A DNA stretch of 64,000 bases from Salvator merianae (taxonomy: Eukaryota > Chordata > Lepidosauria > Squamata > Teiidae), in NCBI GenBank assembly GCA_003586115.2, contig QVOM02000025.1:44808522-44872521 (forward strand), read 5' to 3'. Position 1 is the first letter of the stretch, and each line of letters opens with the position of its first letter. A program made the position numbers and the translations under genes. Of the stretch, positions 12,131 to 24,798 are shown piece after piece. The notes below the pieces were generated by a model. The model was not told the origin of the DNA and made no database searches. It was given only the letters and a program-made list of their open reading frames with translations.

Positions 12131-12520
12131 CAGAAACATAGAAACATAGAGTTGGAAGGGACCTCCTGGATCATCAAGTCCAACCCCCTGCTCAATGCAG
12201 GATTACTTAAACCATCCCCGATAAATGGCCATCCAGTCTCCGCTTGAAGACCTCCATCGAAGGGGAACTCACCACCTCCTGCGGCAACCTATTCCACTGG
12301 TTGATCGTCCTTACTGTCATAAAATTTTTTCTAACATCTAATCTGAATCTTTTCCCCTGCAGTTTCATCCTGTTGCTTCTAGTCCTTCCTTGTGCAAGTG
12401 AGAACAGGTCTGATCCTTCTGCACTGTGACAGCCCTTTAGGTATTTGTAGACAGCTATCATGTCCCCTCTCAGTCTTCTTTTTTGTAGGCTGAGAGGGGA
12501 CATGATAGCTGTCTACAAAT
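12131..12520 (-). mobile_element. CR1 LINE 3' end with foldback 5' junction
   Basis: The plus strand shows the reverse complement of a CR1 tail: short AAACATAG repeats followed by AGAGTTGGAAGGGACC. The minus strand encodes the C-terminus of CR1 ORF2, with RRLRGDMIAVYKYLKG and NQWNRLPQEVVSSPS (12207-12503). At the 5'-truncated end, 12443-12473 and 12490-12520 are perfect 31-bp reverse complements with a 16-base spacer, so the element ends in a duplicated, inverted piece of itself. Confidence 0.85.
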
Positions 12521-14106
12521 ATAGTAGATGATCTACAGAACATAGTAGATGATAACACACTTCTTTAAGTAGATAGAATAGCCGCTAGTTCTATATTAAT
12601 TCTTTAAAGACAGCAATTGCATCTTCAAATTACTTCACATCTATTTTACAAAGCTTGTCCCAAACAGTTTTTAGCTGTGTCCCCAAACTATATCAGTACT
12701 GTTGTTAACAAACGGGCATATGCAGTAGACTGCCCACCTATCACTGCGTTGTTCTGCTTCTCAGGCATAGGTTGTTATGGGGAGTGAAGGGAAGACTGAG
12801 TCTAATGTAAGTTACTGGATAGACAGATCTTCATATACACTGCCCAATAATGTTTGATAGTGAAAGCCTGACATGGGGTGGATATTATACCCAGTGACTT
12901 GATTATCTAAATACCATGTAGTCCCCTGCTGTTCATGTACAGAGCCCTGATTTTCCAGATAGAGTTTACAATGTATTTGTGGGGACTGGGGGTTAAGATT
13001 CATGTTTTTCTTCTTTAAATCAACTATTAATGTCTTTTGAGTTGCTTTTCCCAAGAGAATGTTATTACATCACCCAGCAAAAAGGAATATCTTGCAAGTA
13101 TCAAACTTGGCCCTTGTTTCTCTGCAAGTGATGGCTCTTGAAGTATGCAGAACTATCTCCTTTGCAGGTAATTCTCTGAGTAACCTCTTCTGATACTAGA
13201 ACTTAGTTCCTGTACCTTGAAGCTTTTAGCTTTGAGTGATTAACAAAATATTGTGAAGTGCTAAGGAAACTGGCAAATGTTTTGGTTCCTGTGTTCATGT
13301 CAAGAAACAATAGATCTATGAAACTGGCCAAATTCCAAGGATTCATTAATTGTCCTTGAGTGAGACTCTGCCCTTTTGAATGTAATACCTTCTTGATCAC
13401 AAGGAATCAGGGAATAGGTGTGTGAATACTAACAGATCTGTTTCTCAGATCCATTAGGGGTATCGTCAGGCATTATTGTATTATATTGGATATGATAAAA
13501 AAACCTATTTGATCCTATATTTTTCAGTTATACCTCTCTATTTCTTTGCAATGAGTTAACAAAATTGAATTTTCTACAGAGCTTTTAAAACTTTGGTTAT
13601 GGATGGGAACTGAATGTTTCACATAGGAACAACAACTCTGTCTTCATTGGAGTTACAAAGGATTGGATTTACAAAATCAGTGCCCAAGTGCCAACAGTTT
13701 CTTACACAACAACTTTTAGACTGTACTTGTCTTAAAACTTCCAGAATACAATCCTAGTTAGCACATTTTGGAGGGGAAATATACTAGAATACATCTTATT
13801 CTGACAGACATTCATACTGACATCCTTTGGCATTTCAAACAAAGTTTTGTGAAAATTTAATGAAGTTGAAATGTATGAAAAGTACAGATTAATATCAATA
13901 GTGTCAATAAAGTTCAATTATGTTTAAACATGTCAGTTCTTCAAACAAATGCAATTGTCTCTGAAATATTGTAAAATATAGTTTGTTAGATAACCTGTTG
14001 AATCATGAACTGAGTATTAAATCAAGCCTATGTAAATGTCCTCATTTCTAATTAAAGCTGTCCAGTACTTTCTATAGTTTCCATTATTAACATCAATACT
14101 AACTTG
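12521..14106. other. Intergenic DNA without recognised feature
   Basis: AT-rich spacer between two CR1 copies. No coding or RNA feature could be supported. Confidence 0.45.
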
Positions 14107-15345
14107 TTAGAATTCTTTGAGAGTGTTAATAAACATGTGGATAAAGGCTATCCACTTGACATTGTCAAAAACCTTCTGAAAGTCCAGGTAGACAAAGTTC
14201 CTCCTGGATAAACTCATCAGAGGACAGGTCCTAGCCTCGATTGGTAACTGGTTGAAAGTAGTTAACAGTAATAAATGAATAATTCTCAGATTGGAGGGAA
14301 GCAAAAATTTGTTCATAAGAGATCTAGAAGTAGGAATAAGTAGTGTGATACCAAAGTTTGCTGTCAACACTAAATTATTTAGGATAGTAAAATCTAAAAG
14401 ACATTGTGAAGAGCTCCAGATATTGGGTGAGCGAGCAATGAAGTCATAAATGCACTTAAAACTTAGCAAATGCAAAATAATGCACACTGGGGCAAAGAAC
14501 CCCAATTATGCCTATAAACTGATGGAAGCTGAACTTTCTCTGACAAACCAGGAAAGGGATCTTGGGGTCAGGGTGGACAGCTCAATGAAGGCATGAACCC
14601 AGTGTGCAGCAGCAGTGAAAAAAAGTGAATTCAGTGCTAGGGGTAATTAGGAAGGAAATAGAAAATAAATCAACAAGCATAATTGTTTCTCTTTACAAAT
14701 TTATGGTAAGGACACATTTGTAATATGTACAACTGTGGTCACCACAACTCAGAAAGGATATTGTGGAACTGGAAATAGTGCAGAAAAGGGCAACAGCAAT
14801 GATCAAGGGACTGAAACACTTCCCTTATCAGGATGCAACATCTAGCCTCTTCAGCCTTAAAGGGTAGTGTCTAAGAGGTGATGTGACTGAAGTGTATAAA
14901 ATTACACATGGTATGGGAAAGGTGGATAGAGAAAAATTCTGTTGTCTATCACACAACACTATAACCATGGGGTCTTGTATGAAGTTGGGCAGGAGAACTG
15001 GAATCTACAAGGGGAAGTCTTTTTGCATCCAGAGGTTTATTGGTATATGGAATTTACTACCAGAAGAGGTGATGACAGCAACCAGCCTGGATAGGTTTTA
15101 AAAAGGATTAGACAAATTCTTGGGGACAGGTGTATCAATGGTTACTACAATGAATGCCTAGACAGGAGAGACAGGCAGGCTGCCTCTAAAGGCGATTTGT
15201 AGGGAATCGAGAGCAGGTGAAGGTTTTGCCATTGTCTTCTGCTTGAGGATACCCTGAAGCAATTCCACTGTGTGAGAGAAGATGCAAGATTAGATGGGTC
15301 GTGGCCCAATCCAGCAGGCCTGCTCTTATGTTCTTATCATTTCAA
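14107..15345 (+). mobile_element. CR1 LINE with inverted 5' segment
   Basis: From about 14215 to 15110 the plus strand carries decayed CR1 ORF2 (ERDLGVRVD, the region before and after IVSLYK, then LKG and WNLLPEEVMTATSLDRF). The CR1 3'UTR follows and ends in CTGCTCTTATGTTCTT near 15335. The first ~100 bp (14107-14215) encode RT on the opposite strand (FVYLDFQKVFDNVKW), a motif that belongs upstream in the same ORF. This is a 5' inversion within one insertion. Several stops and frameshifts are present. Confidence 0.8.
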
Positions 15346-15634
15346 TGTTTACTACAATAACCATTAATATTTAGAACATTTACAGTATAATTCTAAGGTG
15401 CCTAAGAAACAATCATTTACTTAAGAATATCACCCTTATTCAAACTGGATTTGGGCAGATTTGTTCCTTGTGCAACAAGGTTTTTTTTCCTGAAAACAGA
15501 GAAAATGGAGGGAAATTCTCTTTAACAGACATATCATCACTTTACTGAATAAAGAAGTCAGTTGGATCTCATATTGGTAACCCTGGTCTCTCTTATGGAG
15601 CAAGGGGGAAGTATTTTTTGATGTATAGGCTCAA

Positions 15635-15715
15635 TACTACTAAGTGCCTTCTGTAGTAATCTACTATAATCTACTAGTAATCTACAATATCTACTAAGTG
15701 CCTTCTGTAGTAATG
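15635..15715. repeat. Local tandem duplication
   Basis: The unit CTACTAAGTGCCTTCTGTAG followed by TAAT occurs twice about 58 bp apart, with short CTACTATAATCTACTAG-like motifs between the copies. Confidence 0.7.
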
Positions 15716-15869
15716 TATATGGGATTTGGAAGATTTCTTCTGTCCATTTGGAGGACTGTCATTGGAAGAACTGAGAAGGAGGTGAGTAGCATATGTAACA
15801 CACCATACACTGGGTTTCCTTTGAAGGTTATTCAAAATCTTGATCTTGTGTAATGCCAGGTTTCTGACA

Positions 15870-16260
15870 GGCATGTCTAGCCAAACTCATATTTCTCCAA
15901 TCCTCAGAGATTTGTATTGGCTGCCTCCAACCATCCAGGCTAAATTCAAGGGTCTGACTTTTACATCCTTGAATGACTAGGTACCCAAAAATGTGAAGGA
16001 GCACCTCCTCCCCTACAGTCCTGTTCATCACCTGAGAATTTCTGAGGAGGCTGTGTTGGAAATATCATCTCTTTATGAAGTTGCCAGCTCCCTGGCTAGA
16101 AAGAAGGTCTTCTCTGTGGTGGTCCCAAAGTTCTGCATTGTCTTCCTTCAGAAATACAGTATACCTCTTCACTGTTTAATTTTTTGACATTTAATAAAGA
16201 CATTTCTGTTCACTCAGGCCTTTGATAATTAGTTTTGCTATGCTTTCTCTAATTGTATTA
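15870..16260 (+). mobile_element. L2-type LINE C-terminal fragment
   Basis: Plus-strand codons read LHWLPPTIQAKFKGLTF (the RT C-terminal LHWLPV-x-x-R motif of L2), then HLLPYSP and a SSLARKKVFSVVVPKF segment. The frame is broken. It abuts an L1 tail of opposite orientation. Confidence 0.6.
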
Positions 16261-16261
16261 T

Positions 16262-16975
16262 TGGAGGAATCCCCCCTTTAACTTTTTTAAAATTTATTAA
16301 TTTTTACAACTGTTAGCAATAAATACAATAGAACTATTACAAATAAATGACAAATAAATATTTTGCCAAAACAACAAAGCAATGCTTGCAAAATACTAAC
16401 AATATATACAGCAAAGGTAATAATTAGGTGATGTGAATAACAAGAATGGCTCATTTCAAAGGTAAATAATCAAACAGAACTAGCTGGTTCAACATAATTT
16501 TCAGAGGACAGCAGTGTCAAAATCAAGCCACTTGAACAGAGGAAGGGGTTTGACAGAATTAAATCTAATGGGATTTTCATGATTTTCCAACAGGGGAAGC
16601 CAGATGGAATTAAATTTATCATTTGTTGTACCTGAGCTGCGATATTTTCTCACATGGCTACATTCTGGAGGTTTATGTACCACCTACTGAACTGGAGGCA
16701 TGTCATGGACTTCCAGTTTTTGGCAATCATTTGTTTTGCTGTTATAAAGCAAAATTTCAGGAACTGTTTATGTTGCAGAAATAATATTCAGATTAATAAA
16801 GAGATTTAGTAAACAAGATTCCGGTTTAATGTCAAATTTATTTTCATGGCCGCATTTATTTCTCTTCCTATGACTCACCAAAAACAAAGAACCTTTTCAC
16901 ACTCCCATCAATGGTGAAAGAAAGTTCCCTTACATTTTTGACAATGCCAGCATTTAGGTGAGATTGTTTTAGTGA
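16262..16975 (-). mobile_element. L1 LINE 3' end, degenerate
   Basis: On the minus strand, broken frames carry the L1 ORF2 C-terminal Cys/His-containing motif (C-x2-C then GTFFHHWWEC) and an AKQMIAKNWKS helix. The 3' side ends in an A/T-rich stretch near 16270. Only the last part of ORF2 and the 3'UTR remain. Confidence 0.6.
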
Positions 16976-18189
16976 TTACCCCCCCCCCCCAGGTTTTTAA
17001 CTTTGAATTTTAAATTGTTTTTACTTAATCTTTGTTTTATCATCAAACTCAACTATGGTCATCATTTGGAAATAACCCTGGAATAGCAAAGGAAGGAAAA
17101 ATGAAAGGAAGGAATGGCAGACTTTAATATAGCAACATACCAGTGAACTGTTGTTTGCCCTCTAATATGTGTATGGCATTAGAGGCATCTACATGCAGAC
17201 TCCAAATTTTGGTCTTCCTTTCCCTAAACACTCCTTCCTATAGCTGCTGGTGATGGCTAGCACCCTGAGCTGCGGAAAAATAATTACAATTTCCCTTCCT
17301 CAATAATCATAGTACTTCAATATTTTTATACCATATTTTTGATGGAGGAGATTTAAAAAACAAAACGAAAACAAAGAAAGATAAGGAGTTCTGACACTGT
17401 TTATGGGCAATACGGATACCCTTCCCAGAAGACCTGTTTTTCAGCACATACTTATTAGAAATTTTGTTGGTTTTATAGTGACTCATAAAGGTACTAACCC
17501 ATTTTCCCCATTTATATTACCAACACATGTATAGGAACTTTAATTCTGATGCAGCCCTGTGGAAAGAAAGCTGTCAGAGTTATGAATTACCTACATTTAT
17601 TCCAGCCTGGTGTAAGTTACTATAGGCTTGCATCCTTACTTCTTGGTTTCTCAAAATAAATCCAAGGATACAAGAATCACAATTTTCTGCAATAAATCAT
17701 TTCATATATTGATTTACATTGCAGTGAATTACTTTCAGAAAATTCCCTTGCACTGGAATAGTAATGCATCTTTAAATTATGGAATTTGCTATAAGATGTA
17801 GTCATGACTGCTACTTTGATTAGCTTTTATGAAAGACTTAGTTAAATTAATTGATAAGCTATATATGGCTTCTAATCTTGATGGTTACTGCCAGTATCAG
17901 AGGCAATATGTCTCTATATATCAATCCTTGGATAACACAGGCACAACAAAACAGATCTGTACTCCTGTCCTATTTATATACAACCTGCAGATGTATATTT
18001 GACTACTTCTAGAACCAAATGCGAGATTCAGCATGCCTGCAATAATCTGGGGAAATATATCTTTGGCTGCTTCCAAAACAACAGTAGAGAGCTTTATCTC
18101 AACATCAGAGAAGACACAGCCAATGCACGATGATGGCATGCTGCTTCTTTAAAGATGGAACTGCCGGGTTACCACCACGGAGCATGTAA

Positions 18190-18715
18190 CACAATCTCCC
18201 GAGTTATGTCTTCTTTCCATCTTTCAAAAAGGCAATGCAAAGATAAAAAAAAATTAATGATAATTCTATTAGCTGTTGGAAGAACAACGGTTATTTGGTA
18301 TTGGAAGGAGTATGCTAAACTTACAATCCAAGAATGGCATGTCAAAGTTATAATGCAGCCATGAATGAACTCATACATACACAAGGACAGAAACTGCGAA
18401 GGAAAACAGGAGTGGCACAGTTTGTACAGACTTGGAAATCCTGTCGCCTCCATATAACCTTGATCAATGAGGGTGTTGTGCCACCTAATATCTTTTTGTC
18501 AGAGTGGTTCCAAAACCACACTCGTATGCACTTCCTATGACACACTCAAGAATCACAATCTGATCCAATCCCCTTTCTGGAGTCTGCACGTTCCAAGTTT
18601 CTCTGGGTGTTGAATGTTATATTGATTGTTATTTATTGTTTAGTTATACTGTTTATTGGCTTTGTTGTATAAATTTGTATTTTTATTTCATTAAATAAAA
18701 AAATGAAATTGTAAG
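18190..18715 (+). mobile_element. L1 LINE 3' end, degenerate
   Basis: Plus-strand broken frame with LMIILLAVGRTTVIWYWK followed by QEWHVKVI, the usual AAR-x-x-IA-x-x-W...EW pattern at the end of L1 ORF2, then a 3' region rich in TTTATTG and an AAATAAAAAAATGAAA tail near 18694-18712. Confidence 0.5.
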
Positions 18716-18757
18716 GAAGCCATTCTTTTATGATCTGAAGATGCCATATGGTCAATA

Positions 18758-19253
18758 CAGTGGTGCCTTGGTACTTGACTGCCTTGAAACTTGTTGAATT
18801 TGGTACTCAAAGCATTTTGACGTGAAAAGTTTGTCTCGGTACTCATTTGTTTAGTGCTCAATGTGCAAGCTAGAACTAGTCAGTGCAGGTTGCCTTGTGA
18901 CTCACTACCCTTTCCAGCTGATACAAGGGCCACATGTTAGTCACGCGGTAGCTCTTGCCCTCTGCACATCCCCTTGTAGTCTTATCTTAGCTTCTGTGGT
19001 CATTTTGTGTATTTAATCTACGTATTGTACAGTCATTCGTTAATTTTAGGTTTATTTCTCATGTAATGATATACAACGCTATCTTTTAAGGCAATTTTTA
19101 TATTGCCTTAAAAATGTGCATTGTCTTTGGTTTGGGAATGCATTACATTTATTTACATTATTCCTTATGGGAACAATTTATTTGGTACTTATCATTTTTG
19201 GTACTCATCCCGCCTCCTGGAACCAATTAACGACGACTACCAAGGTATGACTG
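18758..19253. mobile_element. Tigger-like (pogo) non-autonomous element
   Basis: Left end CAGTGGTGCCTTGGTAC and right end GTACCAAGG-like sequence (CCAAGGTATGACTG) form inverted repeats. The interior has GGTACTCAAAG and TTATGGGAACAA motifs typical of vertebrate Tigger-derived elements. TA precedes the left end (18756-18757). No transposase ORF. Confidence 0.65.
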
Positions 19254-19449
19254 GTGGTTTTTCAGATATTAAGATTCTAGCGTATGTAGGGTTTGAAAGC
19301 ACCTTCTTAACAGCGCCATTCAAAAGGCGGATTGTTGGACACACACATCATGGCACTGACAATGCGACTACAAAACTGTTTGCATCTCGCTTTAACTGAC
19401 TTCTGAGAGAACTTATGCTATAATTGGCTTACTGGTCTTTTAGACATCA

Positions 19450-20500
19450 CAGACCAGCAGCTGCCATTTAGCAACAGGACGCGTTATCTTCTGTTCCGTA
19501 TTAAAGCAGCGTGTACGTTTGATACTCTTCAACAGGTACGAGAACGGCTCTGAACCGGATTGAACATTCCAGTGAGACTTTCGGCAGCCTAAGCCGCGAA
19601 CCTACATTGGCTTCGAAAAGAATCACCGATCGGAATGAAGCCCCCCCCCCGCCTTGATTGGCTTGAACTCCACAAGCACCGACTGCTATTGGATACGGCG
19701 GCCGCGTGGCGAGTGCCGAGGCACCTGCTCCTCAACGCCGCCGGTCGTTCTGAGGCGATTGACGCATGCGCACTTTGCGATTATTGAAGGGATGCGCTTT
19801 CGCGAGCCTCGGGGGTTTCGCCGGGAAGACACTGTCGCTGATAGTGACACCTCGATTCGCGGACGGTAACGTCTTGGTGGACTTTCAGTCAATCCTAGGT
19901 GGGGTCACCTTCGCTGCCGTTTCTGTAGTTGTTGTTAGGTGAGGAAAATTGTAATGGGCCTTACTGAGCAGGCACCGAGACCCTGAGGGAAAGAAAGGAA
20001 CGGAGGGGGGGTGGGTGAGGGCGTCCCTACCGTAAAGTCTTAGTTGTAAGGTAGTGGTTTCTTCCACTACTTCCATTTTTTTCCTACGTTTCGGCGCAGC
20101 AGCAGCCGTTATTCTGCCGTTGGCGTTTGAAGGTTGTGCGACTTGGTTGGGCGCGAGCGAGGCCGGGCTTTATCTATCTTTCTCCGCCTTACAGACAGGC
20201 TTTCACCACCGCGAGCTTGCGGGGAGATGCGTGACAGCTTACGGCTCGGCCTCGACTCGCTGTCCCAGTTAGTGCTCCTGCTACAGGGCGGAGCAGAGTC
20301 ACCCCCTTTTTCCTACCTGCAGGGCTGCCTCCTTGTGGAGCCGACCCTCTTGGGGCAGATGCCCGAGATCAACAGCAATTAACCTTCGGTATCCGAAGAG
20401 AGAAGGACGCTTGGGTGGCGGTGGCGGCTGTGGCTGTTGCTGGAGCAGCACTGAAGCCACGGCGATCGTAGGATTCCATAATTGCAAACCTGAAGTGGGT
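19450..20500 (+). promoter_or_regulatory. CLGN: CpG island, probable CLGN promoter and first exon
   Basis: About 1 kb with a high density of CG dinucleotides and high GC in an otherwise AT-rich, CpG-poor window. No TATA box is evident. Position upstream of the first coding exon and on the CLGN side of MGAT4D supports a CLGN promoter. A candidate donor GAAGTGG|GTGAGA at 20498/20499 could end a non-coding first exon; another candidate is TTAG|GTGAGG near 19937. Short ORFs inside are chance products of GC-rich DNA. Transcription start is not determinable here. Confidence 0.7.
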
Positions 20501-23500
20501 GAGATACACGCTTATCGCACCTAATTTTCTAATTTCTCCTCGTTCGTTTGGGTATCAAGTAACCAAGAAATTGAATTAACCATAATTTGGTGGTGCAGGA
20601 GGATTCACATGAGCAGCCCCAACTTTTGAAGCATGGGACAAGGCGAGGTGGAAGAAAGGAATTTTTTCATAGGAATATGTTTTAACTGGGAATGTGTCCA
20701 CTTTGGGGTTTACTTTAATATGATGCGATGTACTGTCTACAGTTCTGTGCAAGTGGTCATATTTTATTTCAGGTTACACATTAAATTAATATGATATTGG
20801 GCCAATCACTCTTTTAACATAATGTGTGTTGTACAGGATTGTTAAGATGAAATGGACCAGACAAACCACTAGTTACTTTGAATTAATGTCCATGTTCTGA
20901 TTAAGTGTTTAATAAAATTTGATGATGAAATACAAGGAGCATTTAGTTTCTGGCTATTGCCCTTGCAGAGCAAAAGTTGGAATACAATCCATGTATAACA
21001 AAAATATTTGAAGACTTGAAGGAACTCCAAGAAGTACAGAAATTCCCCCCCCCCCCGAAAGTAATGAGAATTGAGAATGATTATTCACTATAGAAAGCAA
21101 AGCAAAAGAAAATCAGGAAAGGGATAGAATTAGAATATCCTGGAAAAGGACTAGCTTGACTGCAACCTTGAGCAGAAGTATTTCATTCTGCATATTGTTC
21201 CAGGCGCCCCTTTTTATTTTTAAATGTTTTTTGTGCTCAGTATGCTCTTCCTACAAAATCTGCAGTTGGAGTTTAAAGTAACAGAGGCTGTGGATAAGAT
21301 GTTTTGGAGGGGCATCAAAGTTATGAAGGAGTGTGAAGGAACTTAAATGGTGCTCTGAAGCGTAAAACGTTCAGTGTGCAAGAAGCCCTGTGAAGTCACT
21401 GCTCACATCCTGAACCCCTCATTGTGGCAGAATGTGCCATGTTTGTGTGGGGGCCTGCTATACATGTGCATGGAGGATGAAGAGGTCCTCCATGTGCAGG
21501 CACAGTGACTTCACTGATGTGGCCTCAGCAGTGGCAGTAGAGCTGTCTGCTTGCTCATGACCAGTTGAGACCACGAGGGCAGTCTGCTATGGAGGAGGCA
21601 TTTCCCTGAGGCATCTCTTATTGGCACAGTGGGAACCAATACGATTTTCTCTCAGTGCAGAGGATGTGCAATCAACCCTCTTTTGAACCTACAGAAGAGG
21701 ACTCGGATCTGAATACATTCTCTGTTCAGTAAGATTTGTATCTTCTCTTATAAATGGACTGGAGGGAATAAAAATAAATTGGATACATTTCAACAAATAG
21801 CAGGTTGTTGATCTGATGATGCCGACAGATAATTCTTTTTTCATAATTGTGGATTTCCACACATGGAGATAAGTAATATGCTCAGAAGTGCTATCTGCTA
21901 CCATAGTTGCTAAAGGTACAAGAGTCCTCCTCTTCCCCAGTGCCAACCCAAACCATAGTTTCATAAAGTACAAAACAGTTATGCTACTACAGATCTTTCA
22001 TCATACCAAGCTGACAATGGAAAAATAGAGTGTTGTTTCAGTTAGACATAATTCCAATGACGATTTGTATCAAGCAAGGTTTAGGTGTCCACGCTTGGCT
22101 AATTAAAGATTAGATTACAAAAATGCAAGCAATGTATTTTAAGAACATATATTCTAATTGCATCACAGCAGTGTTATTGGAGCACATGCCATTCATATAT
22201 TTTTATCAGTATAACTATGTTTATACTGATAGGATATTTCATCCCAAGGAATTTCTCCCTCAGCTACGTTTCTCTTAAAATGAAAGAATACAAGGTCAGA
22301 GAACAATTACCAAAATCGTAGTAAACTGCAGGGATGTCACATACTACTATTTTTCATGTACCCTTGTTTTATGAATATTAGCATGGTCATTCCTTGAAGC
22401 TTTTGAGGTTTGATACTGCTTATGTTGTGTATCAGTGAGTAGTACCTATGTACCTGCAAGTTGGTGCCAGAAGCCAACACTTTTCAGGAGGAAATGTAGA
22501 TTGCTTAAGTGGACTGGAAAATCATATTTTCCATTATTTGGAAGTCTTGGTATCTATGCCATACCCTTGTGAATAACACTGGGAGCTTTACTGCTACAGC
22601 GGACAATTTTGCAAAGCACATATAACCTGTACTTTGTCAAGCCTAATAACTCCTGCAATAGGGGCACACTAGAGATAGGTTATTTCATATTAACAGGATT
22701 GTTTAATATACTGTATATATCTCAGAAACACACACACACACCAATTTTGGAGTAAAATAAAAGCAGATGGAAAGCATATGAATTCTTGGCTTTGTCATTG
22801 CTATACTTCTGCTTCATCACAGCTTATACTAAAAGGCTAAGATAAATTTTTCTTTGTTTTATCTAAGCAATAGAAAACACCGAAAGTGAATAGGAAGTAT
22901 TTTCCTTTTTATCTGAAGAGGGACAATTTCTTTAAACTCTTCTTGTGGATGTTATCTTGCCTTGTATAACTCTGTAAATTATCTTTATCAATTGTTGGAT
23001 TTATTAGAATGGTGCTTTCCCAACATTACTTAGTTGCCCAGCATTTTTTCAGGCCAGTACAGTAGTTGACAATGCATTGTTATTTTATTGCTACTTCTTG
23101 AACTGTTCAGGACTAACCCACAATACTTTGATATCTGAGTTAGATCCCCCTCAGAAACATGATGCTAGAAAGGCAGATAATGGCCTGATCTATTGGGAAA
23201 GTCTTCTGCTGTGTTTCAGTGAAAATTAGGTATGTGGACAAATCATTTTTCTTTTAGTTTGACCTACAGATAGCAGGTCTTTTCTTTGCCCTGGTTTGAC
23301 CAACTACCAAAACTGGATAGTACTGGCTTGGTTGAGATAACCCTGTTTAAATGTATGCTGAGATCAGCATTTTTCTCATCAGACAGATGACTAAATTTTA
23401 CAAAGTATATGACATTCAAATCAAGGCTAGAATAATAGATTTTAATATTTTAAGTTAATTTTTAAAATTCCTATAAAATATAGAGTTACTTCAGAAGATT

Positions 23501-24263
23501 CACTGGTTCTTTCATGTTGATTGCAAAATACTGACAAAAATAATATCATTCTCATTATTTTGTCGTCTCTGTGGTGAAAAATTTTGATACACAGAATACT
23601 TTTAGAGTATTACACGATTCTTAGAAAGCAAGATAGTAGGGACTCAATAGGGGTCTAACAAATAACTGTAAATTGTGAAAGTGGGAAAAATAAATTGTAA
23701 GCTTAGGCATAAAGTTGATAAGTGTCACATGTTAAGAATTTATAGTCATAAAGCTTGTTGTTCACAAAAAGTATTTACTGCTTTGTTTAAACATTCCTTT
23801 GTATTCTAGAACTATGATGAAATTATATATTTCTCATTGTAAATGTAAAATTGTATATATATATATTTTTAAAGGCACTGGGATTACACATCATTCTTTG
23901 TGCTTATGATTTTGTAGAAATATATATGCTATTAAAATAGAAGTTGTCAGTTATGTGTGCTACTACTGCTTGAGCTTTTCCATAGGTTAGATTAGTGATT
24001 CTTACCCAGTTGGCTTTTCTTTAGTTCTCAAAGGGCAAAGGAAAGCTAGTAAAGATTCACAGCATCTTGCTTTTTGCTACTGCTAGGATGCATGCAAGTT
24101 TTGCGGCATTTATCGTCTCTAGTCCAGCCACATATCAGGCAGCATAAAGAAAGATTGTCAGTGGATAGAAATGGTGGGTTGTTTGTAAATGCAGGTTGGA
24201 AAGAATTGAAGTGGATAGAGTGTGAAACTTGAGTAAAGAATATTCAATGCTGTGGTTACAGGA
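20501..24263. other. CLGN intron 1, first part
   Basis: Mostly unique AT-rich DNA with short homopolymers (C-run near 21046) and a short CA run near 22729. A nested palindrome occurs at 21390-21514. No exon could be supported. Confidence 0.5.
21390..21514. repeat. Nested inverted repeats (foldback)
   Basis: Outer arms GTGAAGTCACTG (21390-21401) and CAGTGACTTCAC (21503-21514) are perfect. Inner arms CATGGAGGA (21469-21477) and TCCTCCATG (21486-21494) form a hairpin with an 8-base loop. The family is unknown. Confidence 0.6.
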
Positions 24264-24798
24264 GTTGTCACTAGAGATGTACTGGACCAGGTTCTGTATG
24301 AACCAGGGTTCATGAGACTCACTATTGGACTGAATCCCACTTAGTTTGGGGTTTGGTCTGATAGTGAATAACCCCCTTCCTGTTTTTAAAGAGCCAATTT
24401 GGCCTCTGTCTCCCTCCATTCTGTATGCTAGATGTACCTGCTGGGCCTCCTGGGCCCAGCTAGGTTGTTGCCTCTGACCATGTGGTCTGCCCTTTCAGAA
24501 GAACAAGCACAGAGATGAGCATGTGGCTACCTCCTAGAAGGCCTTGAGTATACCCAGTTGCATTTGAGGCCTTCCAGGTAGTGTGTCTGTTCACATTTGT
24601 GTGCTTGGCCTTCTGAAAGGACTTGTAGTCTGGAAAGCCTAGTCAATCACTAGGTACTGCCTGTGGGATGACTGGATCTCTGAAGAATCATATGACTGGC
24701 TACAGTAACCTGGCCTGATGTGTACGTCTAGGGCGTGGAGGAGAGAAAGAGGGAAAGCAGATGGTGGGTGGTGGGTATGAAAGGAGAAGGGAGAAGAG

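Noticed and set aside
14107..14505. 132-codon minus-strand ORF
   Set aside because: Its end is an inverted CR1 RT piece and the rest is antisense of the CR1 plus part; not a gene.
19654..20524. Several ORFs on both strands in the CpG island
   Set aside because: GC-rich DNA has few stop codons; the frames are Arg/Pro/Ser-rich and overlap in all directions, without splice or family support.
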